Source: Fusibacter sp963666805 (GTDB lineage Bacteria > Bacillota > Clostridia > Peptostreptococcales > Acidaminobacteraceae). From it: DNA of 64,000 nucleotides. The translations under genes and the position numbers were made by a program. The stretch lies in the NCBI GenBank assembly GCA_963666805.2, contig CAXXWR010000006.1:806001-870000 (forward strand), given 5' to 3'. The notes under the pieces were generated by a model that was not told the DNA's origin, searched no databases, and saw only the letters and a list, made by a program, of their open reading frames with translations. Below, piece after piece: positions 33,699-43,069 of the stretch; the stretch's first letter is position 1; each line of letters starts with the position of its first letter.

Positions 33699-35249
33699 TT
33701 ATTGGGCATTTACTTTATAAATGTTGACGCTCACAGGAGCTAATGTTATTGATAGATCACCATTAGCGTTTGTGGTGAAACTATCTGTATCATCAAAATA
33801 ATTGGTGAGACTGAGATTTGCCAGTTCTTCAATCCCTGTGACAGAAAGACTTAATTCTTTTTTGTCGGTATTCATGATAACGAGGAGACGGTCTTCATTA
33901 TCAGGATTTGAAATTTGATAAATCCATTCTTTTTTGTCAGACTGAAGCACTTGAAATGTTCCTGTATACTGGGTTTTAATATCGCTAAGAGCTTTGACAT
34001 AGTCAATCATGGGATTGTCTGCTGTCTCATCCCAAGGCATAAAGTGTCGATTTTCAGGGTCGGCACCCCCTTGAAGTGCAATTTCAGTACCATAGTAAAC
34101 AACAGGAATTGAAGGGTAGGTATAGATAAAAGCAAGCGCTTGTTTGAGATAAGCTTCTCCCCATTGACCATTCGTACTGACCAGTCGCGGATTGTCATGG
34201 TTATCAAGGAAGATGCCATTGAGCTCAGGATGACTATAATATTTTTCGAGTTTGAGGGCATTGACAAGAGAATCAATGTTACTTGTACTTGAAAAAGCAT
34301 TTGTGAGACCATTGTAAAGTGAATAGTCAGTTAAACCATCTATGCCATCTTGATGGTAAAGTTCAATGTAGCGTGGATTTTCACTCCATACTTCTCCTAG
34401 AAAATAGAAATCAGGATAAATAGTTTTAATGGCATGGGTGAAATCTTTCCAGTATTCATGTGGAACATGTTTTACAGTATCAAGCCTAAAACCATCAATT
34501 TGCGTTTCATCAATCCACCAAAGGGCATTATTGATAAAGTAGTCATGCACCTTGGGATTACTTTGATCTAAATCTGGAAGGCCAGAAAGCCATCCCTTTT
34601 CAACTTCGTCTTGGTCTGTCCAATTACTGATGTTTTTTTGGGGATGAAACCAGTCTTTTTTCTCAGGATCATTAAGCCATTCAGAGTCAATACCAGTGTG
34701 GTTGACGACATAATCTAATATGACTTTCATGTCTCGACGATGTGCTTCTTTTACGAGATTTTTCAAATCATCCATCGTTCCAAAATGAGGATCAACACTT
34801 TCAAAATCATCAATCCAGTAGCCGTGATAACCATCTTTGGTATTTTTCATAATAGGTGTTAACCACAAGGTAGTAAACCCCATAGATTGAATATAATCGA
34901 GTTTTTGAGTGATCCCATTAATATCGCCACCTTGGAATTTTAAAGGATCGTTTGGATCAACATCTGGCAAGTTATTATCGGGGTTGCTGTCATTGAAACG
35001 GTCAACCATAATAAAATAAATTCGGTCTTGATCGCTAAACGCCTCTGTAAAATGAGGAGATTCAGTTACTGGGTCAGATTCTTCTGATGAAGGCGTTTCC
35101 GAGACTGGTGCATTCGATTGCACGTCCCCTTTTGCAGTTTCACCATCGCTATCATTAGTCAAATCTGTTGTATTTGAACAACTTGATAAGATTAGACTTA
35201 AACATAATAATAATAAGATTGGAATTTTTTTAGTCGGTTTAAGTATCAT
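33699..35249 (-). CDS. Lipoprotein alpha-amylase (GH13)
   Basis: 516 aa. A lipoprotein signal (KKIPILLLLCLSLILSSC, Cys at ~24) is followed by a Ser/Thr/Glu-rich linker, so the enzyme is tethered outside the membrane. GH13 motifs: region I VILDYVVNHTG, region II GFRLDTVKHV with the Asp nucleophile, region III FLGEVWSE with the Glu acid/base, region IV FLDNHDNPR. A C-terminal beta domain closes it. It would cut starch or pullulan-like glucans into maltodextrins for MalEFG. Divergent from malE, with TGCAAACGTTTGCA upstream, so MalR/CcpA control is likely. Confidence 0.93.
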   Translation of the reverse strand: MILKPTKKIPILLLLCLSLILSSCSNTTDLTNDSDGETAKGDVQSNAPVSETPSSEESDPVTESPHFTEAFSDQDRIYFIMVDRFNDSNPDNNLPDVDPNDPLKFQGGDINGITQKLDYIQSMGFTTLWLTPIMKNTKDGYHGYWIDDFESVDPHFGTMDDLKNLVKEAHRRDMKVILDYVVNHTGIDSEWLNDPEKKDWFHPQKNISNWTDQDEVEKGWLSGLPDLDQSNPKVHDYFINNALWWIDETQIDGFRLDTVKHVPHEYWKDFTHAIKTIYPDFYFLGEVWSENPRYIELYHQDGIDGLTDYSLYNGLTNAFSSTSNIDSLVNALKLEKYYSHPELNGIFLDNHDNPRLVSTNGQWGEAYLKQALAFIYTYPSIPVVYYGTEIALQGGADPENRHFMPWDETADNPMIDYVKALSDIKTQYTGTFQVLQSDKKEWIYQISNPDNEDRLLVIMNTDKKELSLSVTGIEELANLSLTNYFDDTDSFTTNANGDLSITLAPVSVNIYKVNAQ

Positions 35250-35285
35250 AATTGCCTCCTAAACGAATATTTATGATTATATCGG

Positions 35286-35299
35286 TGCAAACGTTTGCA
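35286..35299. promoter_or_regulatory. LacI-family operator TGCAAACGTTTGCA (amylase side)
   Basis: Perfect 14-bp palindrome with central CG, typical of MalR/CcpA. It lies 37-50 bases upstream of the amylase start codon, next to TATAAT-like boxes on the minus strand. A partial site (caaacgcttg) occurs at 35442-35451. The rest of 35300-35510 shows nothing else. Confidence 0.88.
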
Positions 35300-35510
35300 T
35301 CGAATAGTATGATGCAAATCCATTATATCCTAATATTGTATGGATTGCAGTACTTATCACGCTACTTTTATAAAGAAATAGGACAAGCCTTGTAGCATTA
35401 AAATTAATAGACAAAGAATAAGTATAAAAAACAATACATTACAAACGCTTGAATTTGAACGTTTATGAAGTTTATGTTAACAAAGTGTTAAAAAAAACGC
35501 CTAATTCTTA

Positions 35511-35539
35511 TTGACTTTTTGTGATACGCTTCATATAAT
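35511..35539 (+). promoter_or_regulatory. malE promoter
   Basis: TTGACT (35511-35516), 17-bp spacer, TATAAT (35534-35539). Confidence 0.88.
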
Positions 35540-35546
35540 AAGGTTG

Positions 35547-35560
35547 TGCAAACGGTTGCA
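35547..35560. promoter_or_regulatory. LacI-family operator TGCAAACGGTTGCA at the malE start site
   Basis: Palindrome with one mismatch covering about +1 to +14 of the malE transcript, a classical repressor position. Almost the same sequence as the amylase operator, so one regulator (MalR at 39201) probably controls both. Confidence 0.88.
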
Positions 35561-35605
35561 AAGCAATCAAAAATTAGTCTGAATATACTCAAGGGGAGGA
35601 TTCAA

Positions 35606-36931
35606 ATGAAAAAAATTTTGAGTTTATTACTTGTATTCGTGTTAGTTTTCTCGCTCACGGCTTGTGGTTCATCAACAGATAATCAAGCAGGGGATCAAAC
35701 TGACAACAATTCATCAGCAGGATCAGCGGGAAGCGATTCTTCTGACAATTCAAATGCGGCATCAGATAATGAAACAGCAGAGATTGTACCTGAAGAAGGG
35801 GCAAGCTTAATCGTTTGGGAAAGTCCAAATGAAGAATTTGATTTTATGGAACAAATGGCAGCAGATTTTGAAGCAAAATATGGCGTACATGTAGATGTAG
35901 AAGAAGTAAGCCATGATAAAACAGGCGAAAGATTAGCACAAGATGGTCCAGCAGGTATTGGTGCAGATGTTATTGCAGCACCTCATGATCATACAGGTAA
36001 CCTTGTAGCATCAGGACTTGTATTACCTAATGCATTTGCTGACGAAATAAAAGATGAAATGATTGATTCAGCAGTTCAAGCTGTATCTTATGATGGCGTT
36101 GTTTATGGCTATCCAAGAGCAATCGAAACTTATGCAATGTACTATAACAAAGATATCTTTGCTGAAGCACCAACTTCATTCAACGATATTATTGATTTTG
36201 GTAAAACGTATACCAATGTAAATGAAAATAAATATGCATTCTTTATGGACGTTAATAATTCATATTATGTAGAAGCTTTCTTAGAAGGCGGCGGCGGTTA
36301 CATTTTCGGTAACGGCGGTACAGATAAAAATGATGTAGGGATTGATTCAGAAGGTTCAATCAACGGAATCAACCAATACATGAAACTTAAAGAAATTTTA
36401 CCTATCCCATCAGGTGATGCGGATTATCAACCAATGGTTGCTCTTTTCACAGAAGGTAAAGTGGGTGCTATGATTGATGGCCCTTGGGATTTACCAACGA
36501 TTAGAGATTCTGGTATTAACTATGGTGTTGCTAAAATACCTGCTTTACCAGATGGAAGTGCTGCAAAACCTTTCTCAGGTGTAAGAGCACTTTATGTATC
36601 AGCTTATAGTCAATATCCAAATGCAGCTCAATTATTTGCTAAATTCTATTGTGAACAAGAAAATCTTATTAAGAGATTTAATGCAACTGGTCAAATTCCA
36701 ACATTTAAAGGTGCTTCAGAAATGGAAGCGATGTTAAATGATCCAGATGTCCAAGCATTCTCTGAACAAGCAGCTGAATCTACTCCAATGCCTTCAATTC
36801 CAGAAATTCAATTATTCTGGACAGCAATGGAACCAGCTTACAGTGTAATCTGGGATGAACAAGTTTCAGTTGAACAAGGCTTAAAAGATGCGGCAGATCA
36901 AATTAGAAGTGATATTGCAGCACAAGACTAA
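35606..36931 (+). CDS. malE: Maltose/maltodextrin-binding lipoprotein MalE
   Basis: 441 aa from ATG 35606 (SD ggggagg); the longer frame starts at the operator and is rejected. Lipoprotein signal KKILSLLLVFVLVFSLTAC with Cys at ~20, then a Ser/Asn/Asp linker to ~70. The type I sugar-binding protein fold follows: LIVWESPNEEFDFM, ADVIAAPHDHTGNLVASGL, YGYPRAIETYAMYYNKDIF, GKVGAMIDGPWDLP, AYSQYPNAAQLFAKF. Captures maltodextrins at the membrane surface and hands them to MalFG. First gene of malEFG-malR. Confidence 0.92.
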   Translation: MKKILSLLLVFVLVFSLTACGSSTDNQAGDQTDNNSSAGSAGSDSSDNSNAASDNETAEIVPEEGASLIVWESPNEEFDFMEQMAADFEAKYGVHVDVEEVSHDKTGERLAQDGPAGIGADVIAAPHDHTGNLVASGLVLPNAFADEIKDEMIDSAVQAVSYDGVVYGYPRAIETYAMYYNKDIFAEAPTSFNDIIDFGKTYTNVNENKYAFFMDVNNSYYVEAFLEGGGGYIFGNGGTDKNDVGIDSEGSINGINQYMKLKEILPIPSGDADYQPMVALFTEGKVGAMIDGPWDLPTIRDSGINYGVAKIPALPDGSAAKPFSGVRALYVSAYSQYPNAAQLFAKFYCEQENLIKRFNATGQIPTFKGASEMEAMLNDPDVQAFSEQAAESTPMPSIPEIQLFWTAMEPAYSVIWDEQVSVEQGLKDAADQIRSDIAAQD

Positions 36932-36950
36932 GCAAAATGAGTTTATTAAA

Positions 36951-36982
36951 AGAGGGGATTTGGATGTCCAAATTCCCTTTTC
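36951..36982 (+). promoter_or_regulatory. Intercistronic hairpin between malE and malF
   Basis: Stem ggggatttgga / tccaaattccc with tttt after. Likely partial terminator or 3' stabiliser giving more malE than malFG mRNA, a known arrangement in binding-protein operons. Confidence 0.6.
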
Positions 36983-37060
36983 TATCTATTAATAACCACG
37001 CAAACAATGATTGTTTTATCTTACGATAGAAAGGCTTATAGAAAACGAGGGTGACGACAG

Positions 37061-38341
37061 ATGAACAAAGTTAAAAAAGCATCACTCCTTTCAACACTAT
37101 TTATGGGACTCGGCCAGTTATACAATAGGGAATGGTTTAAAGGAATCTTCTTCATGATTTTTGAAGTTTTCTTTATTTTTAATATTGTAAATGGTGCTGT
37201 GTACAAAGCGTTTTGGGGTGTAATAACACTTGGAGAAGTTAAAGGGGTCAAAGGTGATCACTCCATTAACCTTTTAATTAATGGTTTAGTGATTATCATA
37301 TTAATAGCTCTTTTCATTATTTTATATGTTGTCAATGTAAAAGATGCAAGACGGTCAAGAGAGAGAATTGAATCAGGAAAAGGACATGAAACGTTTAAGC
37401 AAACGATAAAGAAATTAAATACAACTTATTTTCCGCACTTATTAATGTCTCCAGCAGCATTTTTAATTATCTTTTTTACCTTTTTGCCAATACTCTTTAC
37501 AATGTTAATCGCATTTACTAATTATTCTGCACCTTACCACTTACCACCAGGAAATCTTGTCGATTGGGTTGGGCTTAGTAATTTCAAAAAGTTATTTACG
37601 CTACCCGGATGGAAAGAAACTTTCTGGGGTGTCTTCACTTGGACCATTGTTTGGACCATCTTGACGACAATTATTAACTATTTTGGTGGATTAGGACTTG
37701 CCTTACTCATTAATGCTAAAGGCGTGAAATTTAAAAAATTATGGCGTACTTTATTTATTTTACCTTATGCCGTTCCAGCTTTTATTTCATTATTAATCTT
37801 TAGATTAATATTAAGTGGTCCAGGACCGCTTAATACACTTATGGTAAACATGGGATGGATTACAGAGAAAATACCATTTTTAACCGATGCAGTTCTTGCA
37901 AAAATAATGGTAGTAGTTGTTTACTTATGGGCGGGTTCACCTTATTGGATGGCATTGATGTCAGGGATACTTACCAATATTGATAAAGCGCTCTATGAAG
38001 CAGCTGATATTGATGGTGCTAGTAAATGGAAACAGTTTACTAAAATTACTGTACCTATGGTTCTTTTCCAAACAGCGCCCCTACTCATTATGACATTTGC
38101 AAGTAACTTCAACAATTTCGGTATGGTTTATATACTCACCAGTGGAAATCCACAGAATCCAGCCTTTAAGCAAGCAGGTTCTACTGATATCTTGATATCG
38201 TGGATTTATAAAATGACACTTGAAAAGCAATGGTACGGTATGGCGGCTGCTGTAACGATTATTATTTTCTTATTCGTAGCGACCTTTGCGATCTTTGCCT
38301 TTTCTAAGACAAAATCCTTTAATGAGGAGGACATGATCTAA
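37061..38341 (+). CDS. malF: Maltodextrin ABC transporter permease MalF
   Basis: 426 aa. The N-terminal ~105 residues are a pair of helices with GLGQLYNREWFKGIFF, an extension found in Gram-positive MalF/MalC proteins; the C-terminal part is the six-helix permease with the EAA loop EAADIDGASKWKQFTKITVPM, which contacts the ATPase. Forms the membrane channel with MalG. The malG ATG overlaps its stop codon by one base. No malK-like ATPase gene is nearby, so a multitasking ATPase elsewhere is expected. Confidence 0.93.
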   Translation: MNKVKKASLLSTLFMGLGQLYNREWFKGIFFMIFEVFFIFNIVNGAVYKAFWGVITLGEVKGVKGDHSINLLINGLVIIILIALFIILYVVNVKDARRSRERIESGKGHETFKQTIKKLNTTYFPHLLMSPAAFLIIFFTFLPILFTMLIAFTNYSAPYHLPPGNLVDWVGLSNFKKLFTLPGWKETFWGVFTWTIVWTILTTIINYFGGLGLALLINAKGVKFKKLWRTLFILPYAVPAFISLLIFRLILSGPGPLNTLMVNMGWITEKIPFLTDAVLAKIMVVVVYLWAGSPYWMALMSGILTNIDKALYEAADIDGASKWKQFTKITVPMVLFQTAPLLIMTFASNFNNFGMVYILTSGNPQNPAFKQAGSTDILISWIYKMTLEKQWYGMAAAVTIIIFLFVATFAIFAFSKTKSFNEEDMI

Positions 38342-39180
38342 TGAGTAAATTGAAATTTCAAAAAATGATTAAAATGACACTGCTCTATATGTTACTCGTT
38401 ATGGTGACCTTTGTCGTTGTTATTCCTACAGTTTGGATTGTTGGATCGTCATTTAACCAAGGCGCAAATATATTTAGTACTTCCTTAATACCAAAAGACC
38501 CAACACTTAAGCATTATATTACCATTTTTACAGAAACAGATTATCCAATATGGTTTTTAAATACGCTTAAGATTGCTGTTCTCAATATGATATTGTCGGT
38601 TGCACTAACAACGATTACAGCAATGGCCTTTTCAAGATTTAAATTTAAGGGTAAAAAAGTAACGATGATTACCATTTTAGTGCTTCAAATGTTCCCATCA
38701 ATGTTGGCAATGACCGCAATTTATGTTATCCTTTCTAAAATAGGGTTAATTGATACCCACCTGGGACTCGTAATTGTTTACGCCACAGGTCAGATACCAT
38801 TTAACACATGGTTAGTCAAAGGTTACCTTGACGGCATACCAAAAAGTTTAGATGAAGCAGCAAGAATTGATGGGGCTTCTAATATGACCATTGTCACTCA
38901 AGTGGTCTTGCCGCTTGCAAAACCAATTTTGGTTTTTGTAGCACTTCAAAACTTTATTGGACCGTGGTTTGACTTTGTATTGCCACAGCTTATCTTAAGA
39001 AGAGCTGATAATTTTACACTGGCAATGGGTCTTTTCAAATGGGTAGCTGAACGACAACAATCGAACTTTACAATGTTTGCTGCAGGAGCGGTATTGGTCA
39101 CTATTCCAATTACAGCACTGTGGGGAATATTCCAAAAATATATTGTTGAAGGCTTAGCATCAGGCGCTACAAAAGGCTAA
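38341..39180 (+). CDS. malG: Maltodextrin ABC transporter permease MalG
   Basis: 279 aa, usual MalG size. Six predicted helices beginning with TLLYMLLVMVTFVVVIPTVW; EAA loop DEAARIDGASNMTIVTQVVLPL; C-terminal end with GLASGATKG that enters the ATPase dimer in MalG. SD gaggagg lies in the end of malF. Followed after 20 bases by malR. Confidence 0.93.
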   Translation: MSKLKFQKMIKMTLLYMLLVMVTFVVVIPTVWIVGSSFNQGANIFSTSLIPKDPTLKHYITIFTETDYPIWFLNTLKIAVLNMILSVALTTITAMAFSRFKFKGKKVTMITILVLQMFPSMLAMTAIYVILSKIGLIDTHLGLVIVYATGQIPFNTWLVKGYLDGIPKSLDEAARIDGASNMTIVTQVVLPLAKPILVFVALQNFIGPWFDFVLPQLILRRADNFTLAMGLFKWVAERQQSNFTMFAAGAVLVTIPITALWGIFQKYIVEGLASGATKG

Positions 39181-39200
39181 GTCACCGAGGAGTTGGTAGG

Positions 39201-40187
39201 ATGCCTACTACAATTAAAGATGTCGCAAAATTGGCAGAGGTTTCACCCTCTACCGTGTCTCGGGTTATCGCAGATAATCCTAGGATATCGCAGGCGACAA
39301 AAGAAAAAGTTTATAAAGCAATGAAAGAACTCCGGTATAAGCCCAATGCAATTGCCCGAAGTTTAGCGAATAGTAAGACGATGACTCTGGGGCTTATTGT
39401 CCCAAATTCTGATTTAAATCTTTTTATGAATCCGTTTTTTATGCGAGCGATGAGGGGGATTAGCATTTATGCACAAAAGCATGGCTATCACATCATGTAC
39501 ACTCATACGAGCAAAATGGAAGAAGAAATGAAGTATTTAAATGAATATGTCAATTCTAACCTTGTAGATGGCATTATTCTTATGACAACTGTCAAAAATG
39601 ATGAATGTATTCATTATTTAAAAAAGGAAAATTTTCCTTTCGTAGTCATAGGACGCCCTGAACATGTTGAAGCGACTTTATGGGTTGATAATGATAACTT
39701 TCAAGCCATGTATAATGTTGTGAACATGCTCGTTTCAAAAGGCCATCATAAGATTGGATACATTGGCGGGTCAATGGATTACAACTTCTCAAGAGACCGT
39801 TATGAAGGTTATCTAAGAGCGCTAAATGTCAGAGGACTTCCAAAAGAAGAGGGATTAATTGAACATGAGGCCGATTTTTCGATGCAATTTGGGTATAATG
39901 CCTGTAAGAGAATATATACAGCGCAGCATCCAACGGCGATAGTGACTACTGATGATTTATTGGGCTATGGCGCACTTAAATATATCAATGAGCACGGCAT
40001 CAAACATGTAAAAGTGACCGGATTTAATAACATTGCAATGAATGAATTTCAAAAACCTGCGTTGACTTCTGTGGACATCCATGCTGAAGAACTAGGTTAT
40101 CAAGCTGCCAAACTACTCATTAAAACTTTAAAGCATGAGGAAGATAGCAATCATTTCATTGTGGATACGCATATAGTAGAAAGATAA
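39201..40187 (+). CDS. malR: LacI-family maltose operon regulator MalR
   Basis: 328 aa. N-terminal LacI helix-turn-helix TTIKDVAKLAEVSPSTVSRV and hinge helix YKPNAIARSLANSKT, then a periplasmic-binding-type effector domain (LGLIVPNSDLNLFMNPFF, IGYIGGSMDYNFSRDRYEGY, VKVTGFNN). The ALAR-type hinge (ARSLA) recognises operators with central CG such as those before malE and the amylase. Last gene of malEFG-malR, so it is probably autoregulated; a terminator follows. Effector is probably maltose or a maltodextrin. Confidence 0.9.
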   Translation: MPTTIKDVAKLAEVSPSTVSRVIADNPRISQATKEKVYKAMKELRYKPNAIARSLANSKTMTLGLIVPNSDLNLFMNPFFMRAMRGISIYAQKHGYHIMYTHTSKMEEEMKYLNEYVNSNLVDGIILMTTVKNDECIHYLKKENFPFVVIGRPEHVEATLWVDNDNFQAMYNVVNMLVSKGHHKIGYIGGSMDYNFSRDRYEGYLRALNVRGLPKEEGLIEHEADFSMQFGYNACKRIYTAQHPTAIVTTDDLLGYGALKYINEHGIKHVKVTGFNNIAMNEFQKPALTSVDIHAEELGYQAAKLLIKTLKHEEDSNHFIVDTHIVER

Positions 40188-40192
40188 AGTGA

Positions 40193-40230
40193 GCGTAGCA
40201 GATGATAAAGCATTTGCTACGCTTTTTTCA
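40193..40230 (+). terminator. Intrinsic terminator after malR
   Basis: Stem gcgtagcaga / atttgctacgc-type hairpin (gcgtagca / tgctacgc) followed by six T. Confidence 0.9.
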
Positions 40231-40294
40231 TTCTTCATCAGTAAATACGATTTTCTTTATAGCGTGTATGCGCTTTAGAATGAGGAGGAATACA

Positions 40295-43066
40295 ATGACA
40301 AATCAATCACTTAACAGCCAAATGATTTACTCTGTTTATGTGAGGAATCACAGTCAGGAAGGTAATTTCAAAGGGGTTGAAAAAGACCTTGATCGCATCA
40401 AACGTCTTGGAACAGATATTATATGGTTGATGCCTATTCATGAAATAGGCAAAATCAATCAAAAGGGAGAACTGGGATGTCCCTATAGTATTTATGATTA
40501 TAAGTCGATTAACCATGAGTATGGTACTATGGCAGAATTTGAAGAGTTAGTTGAGGCTATTCATCAAAAAGGGATGAAAGTGATTATTGATGTTGTCTAT
40601 AATCACACGTCACATGAATCAGTACTCTATCAAGAACATCCGGAATACTTTATTAAAGATGACAATGGCAAACCTTATTGCAAAGCAGGCGACTGGTCAG
40701 ATGTGATTGATCTGGATTACAATCAAGCTGAACTCAGAGAAACCCTTATAGAGACGTTAGTTTTTTGGGTTAATAAAGGCGTTGATGGCTTTAGATGTGA
40801 TGTGGGTTCATTCGTTCCCGTTTCTTTTTGGAAGCAGGCAAGAGAAGCCTGTGCCAAAGTTAATCCAGACACAATATGGCTTGCAGAATCGGTTGAACCG
40901 CACTTTTTGAGAGAAATGAGAAGCAAAGGATTTTATTGTGCGACAGATAAAGAGCTCTATGAAGTCTTTGATATACTGTATGATTATGATATTAATCAAG
41001 AATATAAGGATTTTGTGTGTGGTAAAGTAAAAGCGGAACATTTTGTTAAGGCGGTTCAAAGTCAATTTCTCAATTATCCAGAGGGTTTTATCAAATTGAG
41101 ATTTTTAGAAAATCACGATCAACCTCGAATTGCGAGTTTAGTGAATGATCCTCGAAAGTTAGACCTTTTGACAGTAATGAGCTTCTTGATTAAAGGGACG
41201 ACACTTGTTTATGCAGGACAAGAAGCGCGCAACGAAGTGACACCGAGTCTTTTTGACAAGGAAACAGTGAATTGGCAAACGCTAGACAATGACTATGCCA
41301 ATCTCATTTGTTTTCTGAGTGAATGGGTTAAAAAGGACATTGTGGCAAAAGGAAATTTTGATATTTCTGCTGAAGGCAATTTAGTCAAAATAAGCTACAG
41401 CTATGGCAATGAAGAGTTAATAACTTGGATTAATTTTGGGAGCCATGATCATTTGTTGTCTTCTGTAGAAGAAGAGAATGTGATATGTCGTTTAGGGGAA
41501 GTGATGGTTCAAAACCAACACTATATCATTAAAGGCAATAGCGCAATTATCTTGCAATACCACAATAAGCATCAAGAAGACCATAAAGTGAGAGAACGTG
41601 GGAGTGGAATTTTGCTTCATATTTCTTCACTGCCAGGTGACTATGGTATTGGTGATTTTGGAAAAGGAGCTTATGATTTTGTAGACTTTTTAGAAGCGTC
41701 TGGACAAAAAAACTGGCAAATCTTGCCGATTGGTATTACTGGTTTTGGCGATTCACCTTATCAGTCTTTTTCAGCATTTGCAGGGAATCCTTACTTTATA
41801 GATCTCAATGAATTGATTCAAATGGGATTTTTAGATAAAAAAACAGTAGCAAAGACCGATTTTGGAAAAAATAAAGACAGTGTAGACTATGAAAAGCTCT
41901 ATTTAAATAAAATGCCTCTCCTTAAAATGGCTTATGAAAATGCTAAAGTGAAGTTACAAAGAGAACTTGATAATTTTTATGAACGTGAGAAAGAATGGTT
42001 AGATGAATTTTCACTTTATATGGCAATTAAAGCGTATCATAACAATGTTCAGTGGACACAGTGGGAGCCCGGTTTTGAAAATATCAATGCTTCAAAGGTA
42101 GGTGAATTTAGACAGAGTCATCATGATGAAATTCAGTTCTGGATTTTTACCCAGTATTTCTTTTTCAAACAATGGTATGCACTTAAATCAGTTGCTAATA
42201 GCAAGGGGATTAAGATTATTGGAGACTTACCTATTTATGTGGCAGAAGACAGTGCCGATGTATGGGGCAATCCGAAACTGTTTAAACTCAATCAGCACTT
42301 TAAACCTATTTGTGTTGCAGGCTGTCCACCTGATGCTTTCTCGGCAACGGGACAATTATGGGGCAATCCAATCTATGATTGGGATTATATGAAAGAACAA
42401 GGCTATGAATGGTGGATTAAGCGAATTCGATATTCACTTGAACTCTTTGATACCGTAAGAATTGATCATTTTAGAGGGTTTGAAGCTTACTGGCAAATTC
42501 CATATGGTGATCCTACTGCAGAAGGTGGTAAATGGGTAAAAGGACCAGGAAAAGGTCTTTTTGATGCCATTAAGAATGCACTGGGAGATGTTGATATTAT
42601 TGCAGAAGATTTGGGCTATTTGACACAGGGTGTAATCAATTTAAGAGAATACACAGGCTTCCCAGGTATGAAAGTTTTACAATTTGCTTTTGATACACGG
42701 GAAGAAAGTGATTATCTCCCACATAATTTTTCTAGCAATTTTGTGGCTTACACAGGGACCCATGATAATGACACTGTCATAGGTTGGATGAATACTGTCG
42801 CTAAACCAGATAAAGAGTTTGCGATTGAGTACCTCAACCTCGACCGTTTAGAAGGTTACCATTGGGGCTTCATCCGTGGGGTATGGTCATCAACAGCATA
42901 TTTAGCAGTGGCACAAATGCAAGATTTCTTAGGTCTTGATTCGAGTGCTAGAATGAATTATCCTTCAACTTTAGGTGGAAACTGGCTATGGCGAATAAAT
43001 CCTAGAGATTTGACCGATAAATTGGCTAAAAAAATTGCGCGAGTGACTCAAATTTACGGACGTTAA
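40295..43066 (+). CDS. GH13 alpha-glucosidase/amylase fused to GH77 4-alpha-glucanotransferase (MalQ)
   Basis: 923 aa from ATG 40295 with SD tgaggagg; a 31-codon upstream extension runs through the terminator and is rejected. Residues ~1-425: intracellular GH13 with VIIDVVYNHTS (~99), GFRCDVGSFVP (~165, Asp nucleophile), WLAESVEP (~194, Glu) and FLENHDQPR (~270). Residues ~432-923: complete MalQ, starting GILLHISSLPGDYGIGDFG, with VRIDHFRGFEAYW (~722, nucleophile Asp), IIAEDLGYL (~769, Glu) and GTHDNDTVIGW (~821). All catalytic residues of both halves are intact, so one polypeptide should both hydrolyse and disproportionate maltodextrins. Followed after three bases by the XRE-TPR regulator. 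Confidence 0.92.
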   Translation: MTNQSLNSQMIYSVYVRNHSQEGNFKGVEKDLDRIKRLGTDIIWLMPIHEIGKINQKGELGCPYSIYDYKSINHEYGTMAEFEELVEAIHQKGMKVIIDVVYNHTSHESVLYQEHPEYFIKDDNGKPYCKAGDWSDVIDLDYNQAELRETLIETLVFWVNKGVDGFRCDVGSFVPVSFWKQAREACAKVNPDTIWLAESVEPHFLREMRSKGFYCATDKELYEVFDILYDYDINQEYKDFVCGKVKAEHFVKAVQSQFLNYPEGFIKLRFLENHDQPRIASLVNDPRKLDLLTVMSFLIKGTTLVYAGQEARNEVTPSLFDKETVNWQTLDNDYANLICFLSEWVKKDIVAKGNFDISAEGNLVKISYSYGNEELITWINFGSHDHLLSSVEEENVICRLGEVMVQNQHYIIKGNSAIILQYHNKHQEDHKVRERGSGILLHISSLPGDYGIGDFGKGAYDFVDFLEASGQKNWQILPIGITGFGDSPYQSFSAFAGNPYFIDLNELIQMGFLDKKTVAKTDFGKNKDSVDYEKLYLNKMPLLKMAYENAKVKLQRELDNFYEREKEWLDEFSLYMAIKAYHNNVQWTQWEPGFENINASKVGEFRQSHHDEIQFWIFTQYFFFKQWYALKSVANSKGIKIIGDLPIYVAEDSADVWGNPKLFKLNQHFKPICVAGCPPDAFSATGQLWGNPIYDWDYMKEQGYEWWIKRIRYSLELFDTVRIDHFRGFEAYWQIPYGDPTAEGGKWVKGPGKGLFDAIKNALGDVDIIAEDLGYLTQGVINLREYTGFPGMKVLQFAFDTREESDYLPHNFSSNFVAYTGTHDNDTVIGWMNTVAKPDKEFAIEYLNLDRLEGYHWGFIRGVWSSTAYLAVAQMQDFLGLDSSARMNYPSTLGGNWLWRINPRDLTDKLAKKIARVTQIYGR

Positions 43067-43069
43067 GAG

